Assembly: GCA_946902875.1 (NCBI GenBank)
Contig: OX336338.1
Coordinates: 13,445,971 to 13,509,970 of the forward strand
Origin: Nematopogon swammerdamellus
Lineage: Eukaryota; Arthropoda; Insecta; Lepidoptera; Adelidae
DNA: 64,000 nt
Direction: 5' to 3'
Position 1 is the stretch's first letter. Every line of letters starts with the position of its first letter. Positions 12,846 to 24,500 of the stretch are shown piece after piece. The position numbers were made by a program, and so were the translations under genes. The notes below the pieces were generated by a model. That model was not told where the DNA came from and did not search any database. It saw only the letters and a list, made by a program, of their open reading frames with translations.

Positions 12846-13454
12846 ATAAGGTCTTTCAAAATTAGTTAATAGTACGATAAGGGGGGGTTCTGTATCAGAA
12901 ATAGATCACTTTTGAAGAACAAAGAATGTTTTTATTTTTTTTATTTTTTAATGTTAAATGTAAAAAAAAAATGTTTTCTTAATCGTTTCAGTTTCATACC
13001 AGGAACAAAAGAGTCTTCCAACACATAGATCTCTTTCTTTCAAAAATTGTGAAAAACCACCATTTTAGTTTTATTAGTATGGAATAGAAAGAATTTGATT
13101 TTTTTTTACCAACTTATATGTGTTACATCATAATGGTAATGAAGACTTTTTTGTTACTGTTATGAAACTGGATCGATTAGGCTATAAAAATCAACCAACC
13201 AAAAAAAAAATCAACACAAAATTTTTATTTAAATACAAAAATAAATATTTTACATAAAAAAAAAGCCCGAGGTCCAAAAAATTTTATATAGGTTTTACTA
13301 CCTATATGATACAGAACCCCCCTTAGCGTAGGTACTATTAACTAATTTTGAAACAAACTCTAATGCCGAACTCTAGAGGAGCTTTTTTATGTTTATTAGG
13401 TAGTTCTTATTGTATTTTAATTTAACTTATTTCGTTTATTTTGAAAGACCTTAT
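12846..13454. mobile_element. palindromic MITE, ATAAGGTCTTTC family (long copy)
   Basis: Ends ATAAGGTCTTTCAAAATTAG and its complement; next to each end are GGGGGGTTCTGTATCAG and its complement, so the arms are several hundred bp with a diverged centre. Same termini as 29767-30021 and 36770-36949. Confidence 0.75.
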
Positions 13455-14629
13455 ATAAAGGGCGTAGGTCCATGTCACAAATCAAACCGTGGCAATATTG
13501 AAAATCCCTCAAATAAAATAATGTTTACGGTGATTAAAATTCGTTATGATTATGAATCACAGCGTGTGCTATATCCGAAATGTCTCTCCCCTTCGTATGA
13601 TGTTCGTTCGTGAGAGGGTGAGGGGATCAAATGGACGCGCGCGCGCCTGCGCGCTTTTGATGTTGGTCATGCATGGCCGAAAATTGAAACAGCCCCTCAT
13701 GTCGACAGCTGCAACCGTTTTTTGTTACGCGACAAGTTTTGTAGCAGCAGATTTAGTGCATACATAAATACTGTTACTACTAAAACTAAACGGTAAATTT
13801 AACCTAAAATAAAAATAACCTAAAAGAGGCAGGTGAAGTTGTTGAGGAACAGCCGGTCGGAGCCGACGACGAGGGTAGGTTTTACCTTTAGATAATCTTT
13901 AGATTTTTTTAAATTGAGCATGGCCTAACTAGTAACCTACTCCCACCAACTGTCTGCCAAGAAACTATACGTGCGGAGTCACAGGCTTAGCAGTTATAAA
14001 TAATTTTGATGTATTAACGAGTAAGGCTTACACGCAGTTGCTTATTTATTTATTGGCGTGGTGCTATATTAGCCTGTAGGTAATACTGCTGGTCGGTCGT
14101 TACTGCCCTATATTTTTCTGATAATTCCATTCGAAAAAAAAGACAGGCAACAATAAAAATAAATTATCTCAGTGCATTCTATCACATAACTTCGTCCCCC
14201 AATTCATATTTTTTGTGAATATTTTGTAGTTATTAATGAATGATGATAATGATCGATAAGTAGGGTACCTATTTATAAACATTTTATGCCTTTTGATCGT
14301 CACAGAAATATAACTAAACGGCTATCTATAACTATATTTCTGCCGCCTGAAATGAAACAAACATAATTGCAGGTATTTTTCAGCTTCAGCTGCCTTCGCT
14401 GTCGCGCTCGTTCAGATTAGAAGCCTTACGAATGAGCAGAAACCTTACGGGTCTATGTAGGTTGCTTTGCTATACTGTAGGTATCTCGCGGCGGCGATGA
14501 ATTTCGCCCGTACGAATACCTACAACTTCCAATCATAATCCATACCAACGTGGAGTGGACAAAAACCCAATGGTGCCAGCTGGTAGCCATAATTCTATAG
14601 ACCACTGTGACTTTTCCGTGTATGTCTTG
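13455..14629. other. intergenic, nothing recognised
   Basis: A (GC)n run at 13636-13652. Frames at 13410-13767 and 14453-14719 have no recognisable content. Confidence 0.3.
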
Positions 14630-14830
14630 TTGTACAGACATACACGAAAAAGTCAGCAGCAAATAAGGTGTGTGTCGAAAAAGACAATCCGGATATAGAG
14701 CTTCTCGTCCCTGTCGCACAGAGGCGTGCGAGTTCCTGCGACCGAGACGATGCTCAACAACCGGATGGTCTCTTTCTAAAGCTCGACACGCATTATTTGC
14801 TGCCGGGGACTGTACCTACATAATATGTAG
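14630..14830. mobile_element. foldback MITE, family of 4206-4400
   Basis: Shares AAAGCTCGACACGCATTATT and the paired GACAATCCGG arm with the 4.2-kb copy. The left arm is more eroded. Confidence 0.65.
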
Positions 14831-15428
14831 ATATGAGTTGTACCATATTTTAAGACATGCTTGTCTGATTTTAGCGCAATATTAAGTAGGCTATTTGGGG
14901 CTTATATACATATTATCTGCAATCGTGATTTCAGCCCATTTTCAGCCCATTGGACCACATTCCTGTATGAAGTAGGTGCCATGCCAGTAATTATCTATCA
15001 CTCTCTTGATCACTCTTGATCGTGTCGGCTAAACTAAACTGGCCGAAAACACTAACTATTTTTAAACGGTTTTATTTAGCTTGACTCCGTATATTTGTTT
15101 GTTTGTTACTATCTTTGTTTCAAATCTTGCGACAACTTTTTCAACTACTTCTACTGAACCGATTTTTCATATCCGTTTCGATCATTCATCCTCACAGAGC
15201 AGCGATCGGCGGCGGCGGGGCGGCCGGCTTCCCACAGCGCCTTTCTTGCTCTGTGCCATTCTTGCTCTGTTCCATTCACGAAGGTTTATTTCTTAAATTT
15301 GCTCAAAAACAACACAACGATTGCCATGTGTATTACATACATTACGTAGATACCTACTTGAAGTTGTTTTGTCTTGTCGTTGCAGAAGAGCAGTGTCGGC
15401 GGCGCGGGCGCGGGCGGGCGGTGGCAAG

Positions 15429-15529
15429 ATGACGGAGCGATCGTCTTTCTCGGGCAGCGCGGGCGGTGACTTGGAGCTGCTGGTCCTGATGCCGGATCAG
15501 CGCTCCGTGACGCACGTGGCACATTCCAA
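15429..15529 (+). CDS. Cobl exon 1: start codon and first strand of ubiquitin-like module 1
   Basis: Encodes residues 1-33, beginning MTERSSFSG and running into DLELLVLMPDQ. The acceptor TTGCAG at 15383-15388 shows the transcript is spliced into this exon from an upstream non-coding exon. The donor is AA|GTGAGT at 15530; exon 2 completes the codon as Asn. Confidence 0.88.
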
Positions 15530-18500
15530 GTGAGTGACACTCTCCCCCTCCCTCCGCCAACTAACTAACAAGTCAAAGTAAACAAATGATGTCACTCCTA
15601 TATTCCAATGACATAGGCAGAAACAACCAATCTCCATACCTAGGTAGGTATACATGCCACTCTGGCCTTATGCCATCCTTACTGCACTGACATCTGACTA
15701 ATAATGTTTCTTCCATCACTCAACAAACCACAGAACCATCCCATTTCATTATCAAAATGAAATACCTACTCGATTTTCTTTTTAATTTGACTTAGGTACG
15801 TTATAGGTAGCTATAATTACTGTTTTTATCGAACATTGTCCCCTCCTTAAGTACCTAACCCAGAAAAATGGTGGTTGGTATAATCAATATTTTTAAAAAT
15901 TTACGTTTTTTTTATGGAAACTGACACGATTGGCTACATCACCTACAACATACGTGATGTCAGCCCATAACACCGGGTGAACTAGGTGCCATGTCAGTGC
16001 TTCCTTTCGATCGTGCCGGCTACACTGAACTGGACGGAAAACACAAACTATTTACATAGCCGTTTCGACCGACGTTTCATTCAATGCGGTGGTACCAACC
16101 CGAACGGGTTGAACCCTACCACCGAGTAAGGTAGGAAGGACGTGTGATTTGATTTGCTTTAAGCTTGCGTAATGAAGAAGGTATTAATAGCATTTATATG
16201 TGTGTGTGTGTGTGTCTTATATATAAGGTGTTTCGTTAGTCATGTCAATAACTTCGGGAGGGTTACATACACACTCAAATAAACAGGTTACGCAAAAAAA
16301 AAATATGTTTTTAGCATTACTTTTCGAGAAATTTAACAAAACATGTCTGCTACCTAAACATTAACCTGTGTGTAACAGTAGGTAACATGCATTGTACGGG
16401 GTCAATGACCGTACTATGTTCAAACGCAGAACAGCAGTGTTTAACGCGATTCCGGCGTCCCCTTTCCACCTCCGTACAACGCGCACTGGGCAGGGATTGC
16501 ATCCCTATACGCTGGACTTACCGCGGATGCGTACAAATCGGTTCTGCAGATCCTTTCTCCACAGAACCGGCAAACTCTGGAACGCTCTACCTGCCCACAT
16601 ATTTCCCCCCAAGTATAGTCTCGGGTCCTTCAAGAGAGGCGTGAATGGGCACCTGTCAGGCCGGCATGGCATTCGCAGCCCCCGCCTGCGTCCGAATGTC
16701 CATGGGCGTCGCTAGACACCTTATGGGTGACTCGGCGCCACATGTGGCGCTTAATATAAAAAGAAAAAAAGCTGCTTGTTGTAAGTGAGTCACAAGGTCA
16801 CTATGATTGGTTTTTACAGCTACTTATTTGATTTTATTTTTTTGTTAGGAGAAAAAATGCTCCTATAAACATATGTTTTTTTTGCGTAAAGTGTTTGTTT
16901 GAGTGTGTATGTAACCCTCCCGAAGTTATTGACATGACTAACGAAACACCTTGTATATATGTATACAATGTATACCCATGTGTGATAGATAGATAATATA
17001 ACAATATAACTGACATAAAAACTGTTTGCACTCTCCTGCGAAGGTGAAATTGCGAAAGGGTACTTAGTGTGTTTGTAACAATAATAGTAGATTTAAAGAC
17101 ACGCTCTTTATAAATAAGCAATACCTACTACATCTTAATACCTACTACTTATTCTTAGTGCAAAGTCCGCAATTTTGACTAATTTTCATTAAACATAAGA
17201 TTATAGATAATGTTTTCGAGTGTTTGTTTTGCTCATGTAATACTTTGAACAAACGTTACAATTATAAAAATTTTGGAAATATAATTTTTGTTTATTGTAA
17301 CTAAGATCATATTAAAAACTATTAAAAAGCAATTCCTATCTAAATCTCTCATGTCATGTTAATTATAATAATAACGAGTACCTAAGTAAATGTATTAAGG
17401 TTTTAGTATATTACGATTTTACTTGGGTACTACTTTCACTGTCGTGGTTTATCTAAGACTTGTTTGTTTGCTAGCGTGCGTTGTATTTTGTGACTTCCTT
17501 AAAATCTTAGACCTAGGTATGTCTGCGTTTTATGCTCGCGTTTTATTTAGTAATTAGTGTTTGCCCCTCAGTGATTGATTGGATGTTTTCAGCTGCCCGA
17601 TGATGGATTTACTCATACAAATAGCGAGTAAGGAGAACCTGAAGCCTTCGGCCTACGTAATTGAGGCTCTGGATTCCAGCGTCGATGACGAAGACCACAG
17701 TGCGAAGCCTACCATTCGGTACAAGCCAAACACCCCCATAGGAATGCTCAATACACAGGTATTGTATTATACTTGTGTATATAATGTATACATATGTACA
17801 GTCAGCGCGTACGTTCGTGGCCTCCGGCAGGAAAGCGAGAATGGAATGTATAGTGTGTTGAATCAATCTCTGAAAGTCAAATTCTATACCTAATTTCTAG
17901 CTACCCTATTATGCAGACTCACATTGATCAGACCTTTACTCATCTAATCACTATAATAATATAGTAAGTAGCTATGCATAAACGAATATAAAAAGTAGGT
18001 AGGTAGGTATAGAGCGCACGCGACTTAATGATCTGTGGCTGTCTCTTCGCGTGAATCTCTCCAGCTGTGCGTGCACTTTGCCTTGCATCTGTGACTTCCA
18101 TTAGGTACTTCGCCCGACCCTAGAGCTTGGAGCAACGCGAATTCCACAACCAAAGCTCAGGGCTCAGGACAGATACGAGTATATCTATGTGACATGTGCG
18201 AAACAATTAAAAGCTTGCGTAAACAATTTTTTTATGCGATTATCTATTACGAATGTTTTTACTTAGACCATACATTGGCTTAAAAATTGGCTAGCATATC
18301 AGATTTTCCCCTGAATGCTTTTCTGAAATAGATATTATATACTATATTGAAATTTCTTATCATTTTATTCTTGTAAATTGTGTTATTTATTATATTAAGC
18401 GAAGCGAGGTTTTTGGTCATTTTGGACTTATTCAGTTAGTTACTCTATTCTTATTAGGTAAATACAATCAACAGAGAAATTATATTTGGCTATCTGGGAT

Positions 18501-21500
18501 ACCAATAAAGTTTGACCAGATTCGTTTATTCAAATACTTAAATATGTAGCTTGTTCTGAAATGTATCTTTCTTTCGTCCTCAGGTCATTAGGCTGGCTCT
18601 GAAAAACTCCACGGCGCTTAAAATGGCACCGGCACAGACTAATGGATCCAAGTCCAGAGATTCCAAAATTAATTACAGCGAAAGTTTTTCAAATCGGGTA
18701 CAAAACTTCAACAAAATGGCGGGAGTTTCCGCTGTACAAATATGCAACGATCCTGACGGGTTCAATAAGCTGTCAGAAGATACCAAAATGGTTAGTAGAA
18801 TGACCTACTCTTATTGAATTTGAATATTTTAGGATATGAATCCGTCTGTTATTTTATTACCACAAGAATAGGGGTTGAAAATGGCTATGATATTCGATGA
18901 GCTTCCTCGCGCGAAAGCAGTTAAAAATACTGCACACCGGATTTTCGCATAAATTTTTGGTGCACATTACTTGTGGTGTTGTCTGAACGTCACATGACAC
19001 TGAACTATCCTTGTAGGTATCGTGATTTAATTATTTGTTATAAAGCTATTTTATTTCTTTATTTCATTTGATTTAACAGTTTAATAAACTCACCACTTGG
19101 ATCTCCCTTGACATTATTTCCGGAGATGCCTGGTGAGATCAAATGCTCTGATTAATTTGATTTCTTAGGTATTGCTTAAAATCTAAATTACATTTCAGAT
19201 AAAATCAAAATCCAACTTCATAACAAGCACGCTGCCTCCGCAAGTGTCGGGCAAGTGGTGCGACTCGAGCCAGACACTGATGAAGAGCTTCCGGCTTCAG
19301 ATCCACTTGCCGTTCGAGCAGTTGCATGTCCTCAGAGTCTCCCCGGACTGCACTCTCCAGCACGTGCTCGATATCGTCCACGAGGAGCGCGGCCTTCGGC
19401 TCGACAAGTACCACGTGCTCAAAACTAGTCAGTCTCTCTCCTCTGCCTCTTCATCCCAATTGCTTTATTTACACAAGCCAATGTTAGCCGGTATAACCTC
19501 ACTCTTACACTCGATCAAAGGGAGAACACCTTGCTTAGTAATGGAAAGGTAGTGGGTTCGATCCGCATTGGTGTGGTGGACAAATTTCTTCCCTTCGCTT
19601 TTGATAAGGGTATACAAATTCACAACCATCTACATAATATTTTGGAGTATTTTTCCAAGAGTCAATACTTATTAGGGAAATGTAATTGACATAAATGACA
19701 TTGGGTAACTACATTACTTTTAGTGATATAATATTATTGCTTTCTATGAAATGGCTATTTTGATGAAAAGTTTTTCTAGATGGCGTAGACGCCGAGCGAA
19801 GCTCGGTTGGCCAGGTACTGAATAATATAATTGATCATTTAAAATTTTCAGATGAACCCGAATTAAGTCTCAACCTCGAAGGCACTTTGAAGGAACATGG
19901 AATAACAGAACTGACGCTTAAGTTGCGCCCGGAATTTGAAGTAATACGAAATGTGAATCCAAAGAAAGTAAAAAAAGAAAATTCTAGTCATTTTAGGAGT
20001 GCATTTAAGTCATTTTTTCATCAGCTAAAGGTGAATCTTATTTACCTACGTTCCTACTCAGTATAATCATAGAGTTAAAATAATTTATTTTGTTATATTT
20101 ACCTATTTAACAATTGCAACAAATTATGACATCTAGGTACCTGAAGTAGGTAGGTACTTATGGCGATTTGGTGATATTATTTTAAACTAATACCTATTTA
20201 TTTCTTTCAGCCATCTTCCAGATCCAATTCTGTGACAGAACTGCGTCCCACCTCAGACATCGTCAGGCCGAAAAGTGAAGTAGTACCTAGGGTAAACAAC
20301 ACAGGTGAGACGTTCATTATTCTACTGTTGATGTACTTATCTATAGGTATAACAATGAAATTCTATAGCATAGCCATACTCATTTAGATAATTACGTATG
20401 CTAATATGATATGAATTATAAATAAATGAATGCAGTGGTAGTTCTCTGTGTTTCGAAAATAATTTAAAGATTACGAAGGCAGTAATAAATAACGGAAGGA
20501 GTAACTGTGTCCTATACTGGCGGCCGTGGACAAAAGTGTGGGAAGACCACCCGCCAGGTTTGACGACATCAAGTATGTCGGTGGAAAGCAGTGGTTCCGT
20601 ACCGCTGAAGACCGAGGACTTGAGGAATATTGGAGAGGCGCATGTCCAGCAGTGGTCGCATACACGCTGACTGATTGACTGACTAAAGGCAGTCTGAATA
20701 AAAATGCAATTAAATGTAACATATTATGTTATGTACCTAATATACCTATATTATTTTATATACTGCACCATACATATTTTTGTATGGATAGCGCGACATG
20801 TGGCATCGTTTCACCTACAAGGTAGGTGTCTAACGATGCCCATGAACATTCTGTGATGCACGGGGATTGCAAATGCCATGCCGGCCTGACAGAACATATT
20901 GACATATTTATTTTTACTACTTAGACAATGTTTTGTATGGCTGATTAAAATTTAATATTGAAGTGGTATGGTTTTTTTTACTTCGCATTTCACATAAAAG
21001 GTATACCTAATGGTCATTGAAACATTGCGAGCGATTTTTTTAAAATTAATATAGAAAAAAAATTGTGTTTGACAGAATTCACAAAGCCAAAGCCGCCGCC
21101 ACGGAAACGAGGACAGGCACCGCCGCCGCCGCCGGTGCCGGTGGCGGCGCCGGGCGGCAACATCCGCAGCGGGCTGGCTACTTCTCGCTCCCACACTGCA
21201 TCCGGTTAGAACTACTTTCATATGTATTATACTTGTCACCGCAGACTAGCTGACGAGTGCTCGCCGCGAGCCAAAACGTAACGCATGCTGGAGAACTACA
21301 CAGAGTGGCCACTCGCTAGTCCCGACCTCGGTTAACACCCTCCTCTACTTCCAATGGGCCCGGATATGTTCAGCGAAGCCATAGCAAGCTCAGTTCAACA
21401 CCTTACTTCCGGTCTTCTTCTTCACCAGCGTATGTAGCACGTTCACTGCAGGACATATGCCTCACCACATTTTCTACCCTCTCCCCGACTTTCAGCTGTA

Positions 21501-24500
21501 CAGAACCGCTGTCTACATTTGCCAATGTATTTAAGGTGCTTCGTCTAAAACAGGCTGACATTGCTGGTCGGGTTTGCTTGCGGAAGTGTTGACTTCAACA
21601 ATAAGTACCATTACTTGAGCATCTGCCAGATTACATAGCCTGGCAGAGTGGCAGTACATCTAGATCAGGCAGGAAATGTATTTAACATTTTTGGCATGGC
21701 AACTTTTGTACATCACAACGATCCATGAAAAATTTTGCGTCGAAGCATATTATAACAAAACAATTAAAATACATCTGGGGTGGCCGATGAGAAAACCTTC
21801 ACACAACCTCCATTCCTTTCGGCCACCCCACTGAGATGCCTTAACACGTGTTAGGGGTGGCCGATGAGAAAAGCAATTCAGACGAAATTGCCATCGACCA
21901 CAAGGGGTGGTGACCTTGGGGGGTGGCCGATGAAACCCACTGAAAATACTTGAGTATAAAGGCACTGTCACAATATTGATGTTGTTGTTGATTACCTACT
22001 CAAGATGCCAGGCTCCGAACCCCAGTCCTCCGATGCACCCAAAATGCTATTGGACTTCTTATTTTAAATTCTGATTTATTTCAATAGTGTATTGATTACA
22101 GAAGACCGTGTGTGGTAGCGTGCCTTGGGGAGGTCTAGCAGTGAACCGATACGGGTTGATGATGATGATGATGATGATTGATTACAGAGTCATCGTGTGA
22201 GTCCATGGGGGAAGGGAGCGTGGGTGGCTCCGCTCCGGCTACATTGCCGCGCCGCTGCCGCCTGGCACCTGAGTCTGCTTCCACCACCAACCTGACCTTG
22301 GAGCCTCCCGCGCCGACGCTGAGGCGTGGTGTCTCCGATATGGCTGTCAACAAACCTAAATACCGTATGTTAGCTTGTTACTTCATTTATTTTCTGTAAC
22401 TCAACGAGATCCAAACATCGGTTTGACTGATTTAATCGACAGCGAATTTTTTGCCACACATAAATAATGGCTATTTATTGTGTTTCAGCTCGCAGAAAGA
22501 GGGCTGCACCCAAACCACCCACACCAATATCAAGTGAAGATTTAGCAGAAGATGGGTCTGAGGAGCAAACTGCTATGCCGAAAATGGGACCGCCATTAAA
22601 TTCAATCACTTCTAGTCAAAAGGCTTCTGATTTTGAAAATGTTTTATTATACAAATCAAATCATTATGATGATACAGAACATAATATTGAACGGATTGTC
22701 CTCGAAAGCAATGACACCATCGATAACACGAATAATAGTCTTCGCGATATTGAACGAATCGCAGTTATAGAAGATTCGCCCACTTACCACGATGACCAGA
22801 TAGAAGTTCGATTGCTTCAGAAAGATGAAATTGTTCATAAAGAAGAGTTATCGACTCATATTAGAGAGCAACCAATTCAAAACAAAGTTATAGCTGTCGT
22901 TAAAGAAGATCAGTCAGTCAGTAATGAAGACCCAACGGCCCATTATGAGAAACAGGAGAGACATAATAGGCACCCTTTCGTTTTCATTGATAAGTCTTTA
23001 GATATTGATATAGTCCACACCGCTGACGATTGTACTGATGAAAAAGATAAACATTTTGAAGAATCAGTTCCATGTATTGTACTGAATGATCCGCCAACAC
23101 TTGAAGTTCGAAAGGACAATGATAGAGTAACACACACTGAAAATAAATCAATACAAGACCAGGATGAATCAATTCATATTGAAAAAGAAACCATTCATAA
23201 TGTTGAACTAAAAATAAATAAAAGTGATAATTCAACAATACAGATCGAAGTTCAACCTTTACATGAGGATATTTCGTCAGTTGATCGATTGGGCATTATT
23301 GAAAAACCACCGGTCCTCGAAGAAGTGATCACCCCCAATGCACACTTGGAACAAGCACCTCCAGCTAGTGAATTTGCTAGTTATCACAAAGTAGAACATC
23401 CTGTAGCCGTAGAAAAACCTGAGTCGAAAGTGTCCCTTACGAATCCACGTACTGGTAAGCCTTTCTTTAGTCCTCCCTCTGCTAGACAACCTAATGATTA
23501 TAGTTTCCTGTTTGATTTAGAAAGCTCTAGTCATGATTCTAGCCTTCATAATCACTCTTCTCATAAAAAATGCTCAGCTTGTGTGTATTCCATGGACGAC
23601 ATGCCAGGATACAGTTTTAGTGCAACCAGTGTTCTAGATGTAGAGCCTCTTTCCCCTGGAATTTCAGTTGCTAAAACTAGTGACATTGCAAACTATCTAG
23701 ACAATTCTGATGCACATGAGGCTAGCTTATATATAGGAGACAGAACAAACAATACCATTGTAAATGAAAGTTCGAGTAATGATGACACTAGCTCAAGTTC
23801 CGATTCCATATCCACATTAATTGAAAATATAAAGAGATTCTGCCCAGAAACAAATAAAAAACAATTATCTCCCGCCATGTATACGTCGGTGTACCCTGGT
23901 AGGAGATGTATGCCGTTAAACCCACGACTCGGCAAAATGAAACATAATTTAGACCCAAAAACATTTGATCAGAATATAGGATATACTACTAACTTTATTA
24001 CTAAAGATTTAGGGCCTCTGTAAGCTTAAATTAAAATAGGTGTAATTATATGAGGTTTCTTTCTTCTGTTGCAGTCAATAGCATTAATAGAAATAATCCG
24101 AGTGTTAATCCGCCACCGTTACCCAAATTTAATGACATTCAACGGAGCACGAAACAGTCACCACAGCGCAGTAATTCCTTGGGGGCAACTTTAGTATCGA
24201 AGCCGACTGTAGATGACCTCTTGAAACAAATACAGAAAATGAAGCAAAATAAGAAAGTACTAGATAATCAAAACCTAACCTCCAATAAGTGTACTCTTTC
24301 AGTGCTAGAATTCAAGAATACACAGGTTGATGATACTCCGATAAATAATGAAGTAAAGAAGAGCATAGAACAGCCAGAAATTGTTGGAATTATTCCTAAA
24401 AGACAAACTGTTCGCATTCCACTGAAGCCAGACAACGAGTACGAACAGCCTGTAGAGCTCAGTTCACCGGCAGCTTGTGCAACCCCACCCGTGTCTCCGA

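Larger units (their letters stand above)
15530..17592. other. Cobl intron 1: SINE and inverted-repeat element
   Basis: Holds a minus-strand family A SINE at 15922-16140 and the inverted-repeat element at 16225-16952. The rest shows only a (TG)n run at 16199-16214. Confidence 0.55.

Noticed and set aside
22467..22488. ATG at 22467 as a start for the long acidic ORF
   Set aside because: It lies before the TTTCAG acceptor of exon 9; upstream exons join in phase.
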